A DNA stretch of 64,000 bases. Source: Cokeromyces recurvatus. Its lineage: Eukaryota > Mucoromycota > Mucoromycetes > Mucorales > Mucoraceae. Shown in pieces: positions 11,598 to 21,914 of this stretch. The notes below the pieces were generated by a model. That model was not told the origin of the DNA. It saw only the letters and a list, made by a program, of their open reading frames with translations, and made no database searches. The position numbers were made by a program, and so were the translations under genes. The stretch covers positions 186,001 to 250,000 of the forward strand of contig NW_026251395.1 of the NCBI RefSeq assembly GCF_025118155.1, given 5' to 3'. Position 1 is the stretch's first letter; the number at the start of each line of letters is the position of its first letter.

Positions 11598-12863
11598 TTT
11601 CCTTTTTTTTGTATTTTTATATTTCATGTGTATATGTATACGCCATTGCAAATGTATATTTTGTATTACATTATTTTTTTTCTATCCCTTTTTTCATGTA
11701 TTTTTAATTTGTAAAAAACATTGTATTTTTATTTTATTGTATTATTATTATTATCATTATTATTATTATTATTATCATTATTATTAAAAATATTTCATTT
11801 TGTTGTTATAGCAACATCAAAAAATGATAATAGAACGTCATTTCTATATTTGTTTAAAAAAAGAACAGGAAAGAATCGGGAAAAATCTAAAAAAAAAAAA
11901 ATCTATTACTTTTATTTTATTTTTTATTTTTGTAGTATATTTGAATAGCTATTCTTTTTTATTTTTATAGTAAAGAATGTATTATGTGTAGTTTAATGAT
12001 TTACATAAAAAAAAAACTTTTTTCTTTCTTCTCCTTCCCCCTTTTTTTTTTGGGAATAAAAGAATACAAATGATGTCAACAAAAACTCGGGTGAGTTTAG
12101 TAATGGGTTTTTCAGTGAAACTTGTATAGTTATTTTCCTAATATAGAATTTGTTGTTGTATAGCAATAGTCTATTGTTGTTGCTATTACAGCAGTTCTCA
12201 TTTTGAGTTCACAATCTTTTGTGTTTTTTTAAGACGCTATTTTCCTTTTCTGTAAGACGCTTTTTTTTTTTTTTTACTATTTTATAGGACGTCCCTTTTT
12301 AGTTTCGTGCAACGCTTTTTTCATTTGTATACTGTATTTGCAACATATATAATATATTGATTTAAATAGTGTAGAATTACTTTTTTTTTCATTAAATATT
12401 ATGTTCTTTATGTAAACAAGGTTCGAAAAAAAAAGTAAGACAATGCTGAGTATGGCTAAATAGATCTCTTTCTGTAACTGTTTTGGATGCCCCAATTATT
12501 TTGTCTTGTACTATTTCACTTTTAGCAAGCCTAGTATTCTTTGATCGGGTTTAAGAAAGGAGAATAAAGAGACAAATAAACGCATTTGTCACCTCTTTGA
12601 TGAGTATCCTCTCTCATAAAACTCACCTTTGTGAATCGATGCATTATCTGTAATAATATAATGGTCTTACGTATTGTGAATATCCAATATGTCTAGCAAA
12701 CATTCAAAATATTGGTTTTTTACTTTGAATTTGCGGACTTTTTTTTTTTTTTTGGCGAATAATGTTTTATTTTTTTGCGGATGACTTTTTTATTTTTTAT
12801 TTTTGCGGATATCTTTTTGTTGCTCCTGTTTTTTTTATTTAACCCTTTTAACATTACTACGAG
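11598..12863. other. 3' flank and A+T-rich spacer
   Basis: ATT-repeat stretch at 11738-11790, T-rich tracts and no supportable gene. It probably contains the 3' end of the WRKY-like transcript. Confidence 0.5.
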
Positions 12864-13625
12864 ATGTCTACTGATAATGTACCAGATGAGTACATTCATT
12901 GTTTCGACGTAATGGACGAGATTCTTGAGCCCGAACCTATAGGAATTAAAACTCTTTAGAATGATTTATACGATACAGTTGATTTGGAATGGCATTATTG
13001 GGGACAGCCAGAAATAAACAAGATAACGGAAACCCGACGTTAAAAAAAATACTTATGGATTCAAGTACCTATGAAGGCTTTCGTCAAGATATTTTTATAA
13101 AAGGTGAAATAGCATATGTTTGCCCTAGAGAAAAAAAAAGTTACCAAATCAAAATTATCATCTGTTAAAGTGTCTGCTGCAAAGATTCGGGAATCATATA
13201 CTCCTTAGAAAATACAAGAGCTACTTGACTTTATTATTGAAATACGGCTTTCTAACAAGAAAAGCTGGAATGATGGTGGGTATTGTTGAGAAAGAAAAAA
13301 AAAAAAAAGCTCGGCATTATGTGAACCTCTATAGTGATGATGAAGAGAAGTGTTTGCCTAGTTTGAGAAAACCTCAAACCAAGTGGTACATGAAGTTTGA
13401 ACCGCAATATACCGACTCTCTCTGTGATCTTTACGAAAATAAACTAGAAGCTGTTCTTTGAGAAGCAAGGAATCCCTTACTTCAAGCATACACTGAGATT
13501 AAATCGATTTCTCTTTCTGGTCTTCACAAATATTTAATCCAGCACACATCATTAACACACACACAAAAATATCATGCTCAAAGAATAAGTGACCATTGTT
13601 ATAGATCAAGTTCTGGATATGAGCA
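12864..13625 (+). pseudogene. Transposase N-terminal remnant (Tc1/IS630-like), broken
   Basis: An ATG at 12864 opens a reading frame that stops after about 31 residues. Coding-like text then continues in shifting frames. It includes VSAAKIRESYTP followed by a stop and then KIQELLDFII, later KPQTKWYMKFEPQYT, LCDLYENKLEAVL and SLSGLHKYLIQHTSL. The order (helix-turn-helix region, W-x-K-x-E segment, a region about 60 residues long, then a second HTH) parallels the N-terminal half of the better preserved transposase at 13964-15332. At least four stops or shifts are present. The catalytic part is absent. The remnant ends about 50 bp before LTR-like repeat copy B. Confidence 0.55.
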
Positions 13626-13679
13626 CAAGTAACATAATATAAGCTAAGTTATATAATACAGGATAAACTATAAACCTGG

Positions 13680-13940
13680 TGTCATGAATTGACTTATAAT
13701 GTCATGTTTCTTGATTAAACAAGAGGATCAAAGAATTTTATGTCTCTTAATCCATTTCATCAAATAATATCAAAAAGTTCTAACACTTCATTATCTATAA
13801 CATATCTTATTCAGTCGTAACTAACACTTTTCTGATTTGCATCTTATCTCATACTTCTTTAACAATCCTTATAAATACCCTATCAATTTAAATTTATAAG
13901 CAAAAATGATTGAATTTAGAACTATTATTCGCTCTCGACG
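13680..13940 (+). repeat. LTR-like dispersed repeat, copy B (partial)
   Basis: Begins TGTCATGAATTGACTTATAA and matches copy C (21505 on) and the complement of copy A up to about the AGAACTATT box. Beyond about 13930 it diverges from them and runs into the transposase region. It retains the roughly 60-bp block that copy C has lost. The TATA-like CTTATAAATA is present. Confidence 0.6.
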
Positions 13941-13963
13941 TTTTTTTTTTTCTTAATACAACA

Positions 13964-15332
13964 ATGAGCACAACAGCGCAATTCATTTTTTTTTTTTTGA
14001 AGATGGCCAAGGTAAAAAAAAAAGAGATGATAATGACACTGAACTACTGGAAGTTGATCAGTATACCCCTCAGAACAAAACTTTGACAACGCTTGGTCAG
14101 TATTTGCAATACCAGGTTGATTATCTCATCACCAAGCTCCTGATGAGATCAACCAGGAATCCAATACACAAAAACAGCAAAGACATAAAAATGAAGAGGC
14201 GAAAAAGAAAGAAAAAAAAAAGCTTATACAGTATATTCACCTATTGATAAGTTCAACTTCATTCATTATATGATTGCAAAGTGTCCTAAAAAAAAATTGC
14301 CCCGGTTGTCAGGTTATATAATATAAACCCTCGAACTGGCCAGCGCTGGTGGGCCAAATATAAGGAAAATCCGGACACTTTCTTCGAAGTGAAAGCAAGA
14401 GGAAATATCAAAAAGCTGAATGATGAGCACAAAGACTTTTTGATAGAATTATATGATAAGGATCCAGCTGCGACTGTTGAGGACGCTATCGAGGAATTGT
14501 CAGCTAATTTTGAAGGAATAAAAATTAGAAAAACCGCAGTTCACGACTTTATAAAAATTGACATGAACTTCACTTTCAAAAAAGCTGCATCTCATACCCA
14601 TAAAAGGAACAATGAGGAGAATATGGAGGAGAGATATCAGTGGGCTACTGGAATTGCTAATTCAAACGTCAATTTCCTTAAAAATTGCGTCTTTATCGAT
14701 GAATCAGGCTTCCATATTAATCTGAAGCGCACAGGTGCTTGGGGACCTAAGGGGTAAAACACCGGTAATAGAAGTTGAAAGTACTCAAGCTGTATCTCAT
14801 ACCATTTTAGGGGCTATTTCTGTCTATGGTGTGATTCATACTAATGTAAGAATGCCTAGCGTCCTCACCTCTCACTTTGTTCTTGTCTCGGGCAAAAAAA
14901 AAAGAAAGAAAGATTGACACCAGAGTGACAAAGCTGCAGCAAAAAACCAAAAGGTACTGCAGCCAATCATTTTTATGTTTTTATAAAAGAAACTCTAGAT
15001 GTCATGGACCAATTTGAGTATTTAGAAGAGGTATTTTTAGTTATGGATAATGCTTCTATTCATAAAAGACCAGATATAACTGATTTCATCATAGAGAGAG
15101 AGGCTATAACTATATTTTATGGCCCACTTACTCACCAGAGTTCAATCCCGATTGAGCAATTTTGGTCTGTAACAAAAAGTAAGATCAGAAGAGTTAAAAA
15201 TTGCTTAGTGGAGACACCTTGCAAGATCAGATAACTGAAGCTTGCAACCAAGTTCCTCAAAGTTATCTTTATAATATTATCAAGCATTCTGATAATCGTT
15301 TATACGACTGTTTAAATAAAAATCATATTTAA
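13964..15332 (+). pseudogene. Tc1/mariner-IS630-type DDE transposase, frameshifted
   Basis: Starts near an ATG at 13964. The recognisable protein runs from an N-terminal HTH (PRTGQRWWAKYKENPDTFFE, near 14330) through a second DNA-binding region to the DDE_3-type catalytic core. The first catalytic Asp is in CVFIDESGFHI (near 14690), the second in FLVMDNASIHK (near 15035), and the Glu is in PIEQFWSVTK (near 15155). Frameshifts occur near 14750, near 14900-15000 and after LVETP (about 15220). A pair of opposed indels scrambles the YSPE-x-NP segment just before IEQFW. The original C-terminus (YLYNIIKHSDNR) ends at 15332. The element cannot make an active enzyme. From 14905 on it is also part of the inverted duplication. 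Confidence 0.8.
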
Positions 15333-15698
15333 TTTTTTTTTCCTTCTATATAATCGTTCTTATTACTATTGCTGCAGACTTTAGTGAAAATGTGTCAAAT
15401 AAAAAAGCGGAATTTCAAATGAGGAGGGGGGGGGTTCTCCAAAATGAGAGAGGGGGGTTCTCCAAAATGAGAGAGAGAGAGGGGGGTTCTCCAAAATGCC
15501 CTTTTATTCCCAATGTCTATTATAACACTTATTTACCTAAAACATGCCTGTCACATTTGCCAAAAAGAATTCAAAAGTCCATTTAATTTACGGCGTCATA
15601 TCTCAAGTATCCACAACAAGTCATTACCACCTAAAGACGCAGATGGTTATTACTCAGCATTAGATGGAAAAGTCATAGTGCATGCAAAAACTCCAGAT
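14905..15698. repeat. Large inverted duplication, left arm (about 794 bp)
   Basis: This stretch reappears as its reverse complement at 18498-19290 with almost no differences; the few mismatches I found lie within about 20 bp of the inner junction. The arm starts inside the transposase coding region at an AAAGAAAGATTGACACC sequence. It ends inside the zinc-finger ORF, so its borders do not match the ends of either unit. Confidence 0.92.
15333..15512. other. Spacer between transposase end and zinc-finger ORF, with G-rich tandem repeat
   Basis: T-rich sequence followed by three copies of a unit close to GGGGGGTTCTCCAAAATG with GA-repeat spacers (15421-15500). It lies where the right end of the transposon would be expected. 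The complement is at 18698-18774. Confidence 0.7.
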
Positions 15699-16865
15699 GC
15701 TGTCCCTCATTATGCTTGCCCGTCTTGTTGGACTTTCCAAACTGATTTCGAATGGATGAAGAATCATATGTCTACTCACGAAACGCAACATAATATTCCT
15801 AGCATCCCCATTAAAACCAAGAAAGATACTTATCTTTTTCGCGATGCGTCTTCAGCCTTACATCCACCAAAGCGGCCCAAGATCACTAGCGAGAATATTT
15901 CCACGTTGTCCCCAGTTGCAACTATAATTAACCCTTACAATGAACATTTGTCGCCAGAGCATAAACGCCTTGCAAAGCAGCAAATTACAGATCAAGCAAA
16001 CATGGTATCATTAAAACAATATCCAATAGCATACAACATGCTGAAGCAGGCCTTGGAAGTGGAATTACCAAATTTGCCTCATTTTCTTTGGACATTTGTA
16101 CAGCCTGCTGACATTATGGCTCACGACGCTACCTTGATCAAAATCATTCAATTCGTTTTAACCGACTTCTGCAGCAAATGTCATCGCAATGCATTCTATC
16201 AGTCAAAATTTGAACGTACTCATTGGATTGATCGAGTTGTGCCAATTCTTCAATGTTTTGGCGACCACAGCCAGCTCCTTGGTTTTCAATGGTGCGAAAT
16301 TCCGACCGAAGAGCATGTTGAATTTACGATTGACCCTAAATCATGGATGAGAACTGCAACTGTCAAGTATCACGATGGTATAGGGTACGACATTAATGGC
16401 TATAGTCGACTTATCATGGAAGGGTCAAGCAATTGTATCGACAAAGAGAATATTGAACACACTCAGGGGGATACTGTCAAAGCACTGTATGCATCCATTG
16501 AACTTTTGAATTCATTTGTACGACGTCACGCCGCTGCATCATTTTCAAGTCTTTGCTCTGTTTTGTCCTTTTCTCTGCAATGTGTATGCACCACTATTAC
16601 TTTATCCACCACGAAAATGGACTATATCAACATTGGCAGCTATATTCAAACAGAAGTACGACATGCAGATATTCCAAATAACTTCAATAACCGCGTATCA
16701 TGGATGGAAGTCTTTGAGCTTGTTGCATATCTATTCACATCCCTTCGAGAACAAGAAACCATTCTGGAAACCATAAAGAAAGAAAACTCTGGTATTGTTC
16801 TTGTCAAAGATATAGATCGTGCGTTACATGTTTTAGATGAGATCAATGACCGGCCTCTACCTTAA
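15513..16865 (+). CDS. C2H2 zinc-finger protein with an uncharacterised C-terminal domain
   Basis: Intact 450-residue ORF. Residues 13-34 form a C2H2 finger (CHICQKEFKSPFNLRRHIS, with the second His in IHNK). Residues 69-89 form a second one (CPSCWTFQTDFEWMKNHMSTH). After a Ser/Pro/Lys-rich linker, residues 150-445 form a compact domain with PHFLWTFVQPADIMAHD, LTDFCSKCHRNAF, WIDRVVPILQCFGDHSQLL and a hydrophobic helix-rich end. I associate this arrangement with lineage-expanded Mucorales proteins of unknown function; that memory is not verified. It is the only undamaged ORF between 12.8 and 26 kb. Its first 62 codons lie in the inverted duplication, and the ATG sits just after the G-rich transposon-end repeat, so the original start may have been lost or replaced. 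A short copy at 18489-18683 (minus) stops after 64 residues. Confidence 0.75.
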   Translation: MSIITLIYLKHACHICQKEFKSPFNLRRHISSIHNKSLPPKDADGYYSALDGKVIVHAKTPDAVPHYACPSCWTFQTDFEWMKNHMSTHETQHNIPSIPIKTKKDTYLFRDASSALHPPKRPKITSENISTLSPVATIINPYNEHLSPEHKRLAKQQITDQANMVSLKQYPIAYNMLKQALEVELPNLPHFLWTFVQPADIMAHDATLIKIIQFVLTDFCSKCHRNAFYQSKFERTHWIDRVVPILQCFGDHSQLLGFQWCEIPTEEHVEFTIDPKSWMRTATVKYHDGIGYDINGYSRLIMEGSSNCIDKENIEHTQGDTVKALYASIELLNSFVRRHAAASFSSLCSVLSFSLQCVCTTITLSTTKMDYINIGSYIQTEVRHADIPNNFNNRVSWMEVFELVAYLFTSLREQETILETIKKENSGIVLVKDIDRALHVLDEINDRPLP

Positions 16866-18199
16866 CTCGACATATACTATGAATGAAGTTTTAAGATAAA
16901 TTATATCAATAATATATTGACACCATTTCGACCTAAGCTAAAATATACCTCATCATGACTCTACGTTTTTAGATATTGGAAATATCATGTTTAACGTTCC
17001 TAAAAAAAACTAGACAAGCCAGACACAACTTATTATTAATTTACTATAAAGTAATAAACACATATGTGAATACCCCAGCTTGAAACTAAATTTCTTAATC
17101 TCGAACAATTTGTCTATTACATTATAGATATATATATAATCTATCAATTTCTTGCAAGCATGAGGTTTCATTCAACTAATAATTTAACTTAGGAAAACAT
17201 TCCTTAATCTTGGGTTGAAGGGATGGCTGTACGTCGGCAAGAGGTAAACACAGCTATATTATAGTATAATTTTTCACAAAACTGTGCCTTCTCTTTAAGA
17301 CAAAATTATACAGAGTTTATATAGTTTTCAATGACAGTGATATTATCATTAGCTGTTAATAAATCACGGGAATGTTACTATTGGTACCTGAACCATTTAA
17401 TAGATCAGAATAAGAATAGTATTTTCGTTCTTTCACTTCTGATCTGATGACCAATGCGGAGCTGTCATATGCGTTCAATTAGATATATAATGATAATCAA
17501 AATAACAGAATATTCAATGCATTGTAGATTAATAATTATAATAATCAATTATTCACAATTACAAATATTAATCAAGTCTAAGCTAAAGTCTGTATACGAC
17601 AGTATTGTCCATAATAAAGGAGTAAGGACTATATTTATTATATCTAAAATTAGCAATAATTTGCTAGAGTTGGCGCTTCTGTTCACCATCGTTACTGTAA
17701 CGTCTTTTACGCTTTAACAAGAAATAGCTGGTGGAATAATTATATCGAATGTTTTCTTTTTTTAAGCCTCTTTCACAGATTAAGTTTGAGTTAAACCCAG
17801 TTTCTTCAATTGGTTTTACATGAGATACCAAGCTGCTGTAGTTCACTCTGGTATACAGAAATCTACTTTTGATTAATTCAGAGGCGATTTTCTCTTCAGA
17901 ATGATAAGAGAAAACCAGTTAATTTCGAACAGTTTTTCTCTCATATTTCCAAATTTATTTGGCAGTCTAACCTTCTATATATATATCTTCGATAAATACA
18001 GAATACTGCTCTCTTATTTTAACGTATACTTCCTCTAGATAAATTTTCAACTGTACCACTTCTGATATACTATTCAGTAACATCATAGACAGTTATTTAG
18101 TTAAGCCTGAATAATTTTTTTGTTTATACGCATCACCAGTCTCTCTTTTATAATAAACTTACCATTTTACAGTAATAATCAGCTATAATTAATAAGCTT
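16866..18199. other. Loop of the inverted duplication, non-coding part
   Basis: A+T-rich sequence after the zinc-finger gene. I find no supportable gene and no clear repeat. Confidence 0.5.
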
Positions 18200-18497
18200 T
18201 TATTAGAACCTTCTATACTTCCAGTAATTCCTGAGAACATTACAAAGGAACTTCTCCAAGCTTATGCTCCGAAGAATAACTTTGTCCTTGTAAATGATTT
18301 AAAGGAAAAAACCAAATTCGACGTCCATATGTCAATTAGATTGCGCAAAAAACTTGGACAATGTTAGCGATGTTCAGAAATTATTACAAAGGAAAGGAAA
18401 AGAAAACCAGATGAAAATAACTTTAAGAATTTAAGCGGTAATGTCGAATTGTATTCTCCTTCAAAATTGATTCAAAAGTTGATTAGCTTCAAAAGCG
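18200..18497 (+). pseudogene. Coding-like fragment of unknown origin, one stop, cut by the inverted duplication
   Basis: One frame reads about 98 codons with a single stop, starting LLEPSILPVIPENITKELL and passing KEKTKFDVHMSIRLRKKLG to SPSKLIQKLISFKSD. The residue composition (balanced charges, Pro, Trp-free) looks more like protein than the surrounding A+T-rich DNA. It ends within one codon of the right arm border at 18498. I do not recognise the family. Confidence 0.35.
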
Positions 18498-19290
18498 ATC
18501 TAGAGTTTTTGCGTGCACTATGACTTTTCCATCTAATGCTGAGTAATAACCATCTGCGTCTTTAGGTGGTAATGACTTGTTGTGGATACTTGAGATATGA
18601 CGCCGTAAATTAAATGGACTTTTGAATTCTTTTTGGCAAATGTGACAGGCATGTTTTAGGTAAATAAGTGTTATAATAGACATTGGGAATAAAAGGGCAT
18701 TTTGGAGAACCCCCCTCTCTCTCTCTCATTTTGGAGAACCCCCCTCTCTCATTTTGGAGAACCCCCCCCTCCTCATTTGAAATTCCGCTTTTTTATTTGA
18801 CACATTTTCACTAAAGTCTGCAGCAATAGTAATAAGAACGATTATATAGAAGGAAAAAAAAATTAAATATGATTTTTATTTAAACAGTCGTATAAACGAT
18901 TATCAGAATGCTTGATAATATTATAAAGATAACTTTGAGGAACTTGGTTGCAAGCTTCAGTTATCTGATCTTGCAAGGTGTCTCCACTAAGCAATTTTTA
19001 ACTCTTCTGATCTTACTTTTTGTTACAGACCAAAATTGCTCAATCGGGATTGAACTCTGGTGAGTAAGTGGGCCATAAAATATAGTTATAGCCTCTCTCT
19101 CTATGATGAAATCAGTTATATCTGGTCTTTTATGAATAGAAGCATTATCCATAACTAAAAATACCTCTTCTAAATACTCAAATTGGTCCATGACATCTAG
19201 AGTTTCTTTTATAAAAACATAAAAATGATTGGCTGCAGTACCTTTTGGTTTTTTGCTGCAGCTTTGTCACTCTGGTGTCAATCTTTCTTT
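18498..19290. repeat. Large inverted duplication, right arm (about 793 bp)
   Basis: Reverse complement of 14905-15698. On the minus strand it carries the same transposase tail (the 76-codon frame at 18961-19191 is identical to that at 15004-15234, including its frameshifts), the same G-rich tandem repeat (18698-18774) and the first 62 codons of the zinc-finger gene (ORF 18489-18683, ending early after a junction). The outer border at 19290 is followed within about 10 bp by a piece of the LTR-like repeat. Confidence 0.92.
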
Positions 19291-19296
19291 TGTCTT

Positions 19297-19380
19297 TATA
19301 TTATTTTCTTTTTTAATATTTTTTTATTTGATATTTTACAAGAAATATCACACATATTTTGATGTTAAAACAGTATATAG
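19297..19380 (+). repeat. Piece of the LTR-like repeat (copy D)
   Basis: Resembles the inner part of copy C near 21738-21815: TATTATTTTC, then ATATTTTTTTATTTGATATTTTACAAG and AATATCACA, then a TTAACAG-like end. It is partial and diverged, in the same orientation as copies B and C. Confidence 0.55.
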
Positions 19381-20663
19381 AATTTAAAATGGGGAAAATA
19401 TCACTGTGAATGCAAGCTAAAGATACTTAAACTGGTTTTCATAGCATACATCAAAGAATCTAAAATCGTTAATCTTTACAACTTCATTTTGGCAAACGAT
19501 GTATGTGAGTAAAAGAATGATTTTAAGCACAACATAAGGGAGACTAGACTTATCAAATACCCCTTGTTAGGAAATAGTAGTATTTTGTTCAAATGAGATG
19601 CATATTAATTGCCTAATTAGGAAAAAAGAAAGTTTATGAGAATATAAACAAAAAAGTGAAAACAAAAGACATTTATTTTATTTACTTTACTTTTCTTGAG
19701 CATAAATACATTTCATATAGTCATAAAGAAGAAGTAAAATTGACAACATTTTACTATTCTACACATTGTTACTTTTTATAAGAAAGAAAGAAAATTAAAT
19801 AATGTAACTGTGTGTATTAAATGTGGGGTAACACATATTCCTATGGATTTCATATGATTGTGACTGTAATTTACAACAACGACCTCCTTATTCTTATAAA
19901 AAAGTAGATATTCAAAGTTATTTCTTCTTCTTCTTTTTCTTCTTTATTATTACTATTTCTTCTGTAGGTAAGTCATTAAATAATACTATTTTATTCTTCT
20001 TCTTCCCTGCCCTAGGAGGAAATTCTTTTTCTCATGGTTACCACTTATGTACCGGGCTCTTGATGAGGAAGACACCCTATCTTGCCCTCCTTGAATTAGG
20101 AGGACATTGTAGGGTATCTTGTTGATTCAGAGGGCGTTACATATTGTGATCGCTATGGTTTTTCTAACCTCCTAGTAAAAATAAAAAATACAAGAACAAA
20201 GAAGGTGCAACGAATCCTAGCCTCCACGCGGCCACCTTTGGACTGCAGTAAATATTACTGTTGACGAATTGGGGATTCACTTTTTTTATATGAAATAAAA
20301 ATGAAAATAAAATACAATAAATAAATATCTCTTTTTTTTTACGCGTCTTTTAATAATCTTGTGCCTTCTTTAACTATTGTTTGTATTATAAAATATCTTT
20401 TTGCTCCAAATTGACTTTAAGAAGTATAAAAACAAGTAGAAAAGTTATAAAGTAATTAACATAAAAAATACAGGAAATATAAAATGTGGTGTAGTAGTGA
20501 TTATTTAAACTATTAACTAATATCTTATCAGAGAAACTATCATGATTATTATTCTTCCTTTACAATCAAATTATTATTTTTTTTTTTAAATTAACTAAGA
20601 TGAGTACAAAATATTAAAGATATTAAGTACTTATTAGAAAACTTATATTTCTTTTATGTATAC

Positions 20664-20694
<31 letters not shown>

Positions 20695-21504
20695 GGTTCT
20701 AGTGAGGCTACTTCAAAATGGGGGCGGATATTTTAAGCAAGCTATATCTAATGTAGAAACAATTTTTGATTCTTTTCTCAAGCAGCCTATTTCTCAATGA
20801 CAGTCATCAGCAAACGAAGGTAAATGATGTTCTAATGTCCCTTATTAATCTTCTTTTTCTTTCTGTCTTTCTGTCTTTCTTTCTTTCTTTCTTTCTTTCT
20901 TTATTATGATAACGAATACTACTTTGCACTATGTTTCTACTGAAAAGAAATATGAGTATATTATTATCATTAGGATTATAAAAAAAAGAATCTATATATT
21001 TAATTGTTAAACGACTTTAATACCATTACTGAAATACAGTATACATAAAAGAAAGAAAGAGACCGATACAGCAAGAGTGCTTTAAAGAAGATGTGTTTGA
21101 TATACCTAATAATAATGTAAATTTAACGTGCCAAAGAATTTAAGTGAGTTTGATATTTTTGCTATGCTCTCTAAGAAAAAGTAAGCAAACATAATAAATA
21201 GCCCATTACCTATACATATATACTTTCCAGTAATGACTATATAAACCTTTCTTTTTTTTTCTTTTCTGACAAGCATATGAAATATGTTTGATCCAAACAA
21301 TATGACAGAAATCAATCTAAATACGATGTGCTATAATTAAGCTGATAAGATGACTAATCATTGTATGAAATGGACGCATGCAGTTAGCTTTTGTTATAAC
21401 CAACTAACAAATATCATTCGTGGTGACCCTTTTGAGAGAATAGACGTTTTCAATAGCGGTAATGTGCACTTTGTTTCCTTTCTAAAAAAAATAATAATAC
21501 ATAT
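19381..21504. other. Non-coding region with a G+C-richer island and microsatellites
   Basis: No supportable ORF. 19950-20290 is clearly richer in G+C than its surroundings and ends TGACGAATTGGGGATTCAC. A similar TGACGAATTGAGGA occurs at the end of the LINE fragment near 26120, so the island may be a LINE untranslated region. A CTTT/CTGT microsatellite lies at about 20862-20903 and a T28 tract at 20667-20694. Confidence 0.5.
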
Positions 21505-21914
21505 TGTCATAAGCTGACTTATAATGTCATGTTTCTTGATTAAACAAGCGGATCAAGGAATTCATTATCTATAACATGTCTTATTCGGTTGTAACTAACA
21601 CTTTTTTGATTCGAATCTTATCTCATACTTCTTTAACAATCCTTATAAATACTCATCAATTTAAATTCATAAATAAAAATGATTGACTTTAGAACTATTG
21701 TTCCGTTTCATTGACTTTTTTTTTATCTTTTTATTATTTTCATTTTATAATATTTTTTATTTGATATTTTACAAGTAATATCACAGTTTTATCTATGATT
21801 TTAACAGTTAGGTATTCATATAAGAATATCTAAGATCAGGGAGGCATTAGAAAAATATTAGTTACGACAGAATAATCCTACTTAGTATTGTCAGTAGAGT
21901 GTACCAACTTCCTT
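21505..21914 (+). repeat. LTR-like dispersed repeat, copy C
   Basis: Starts TGTCATAAGCTGACTTATAA and extends at least to AACTTCCTT at 21914, where its match to copy A ends because copy A meets the window edge. It has the TTGATTAAACAAG box and a TATA-like CTTATAAATA. Compared with copies A and B it lacks about 60 bp after the GGATCAAGGAATTC box. The high identity to copy A suggests recent dispersal. Confidence 0.65.

Noticed and set aside
1..21914. One giant transposon bounded by the inverted copies A and C
   Set aside because: Copies B and D of the same repeat lie inside in the plus orientation, host genes (PPR, RPF2, WRKY-like) occupy the interval, and copy A continues past the window edge. 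Independent insertions are simpler.
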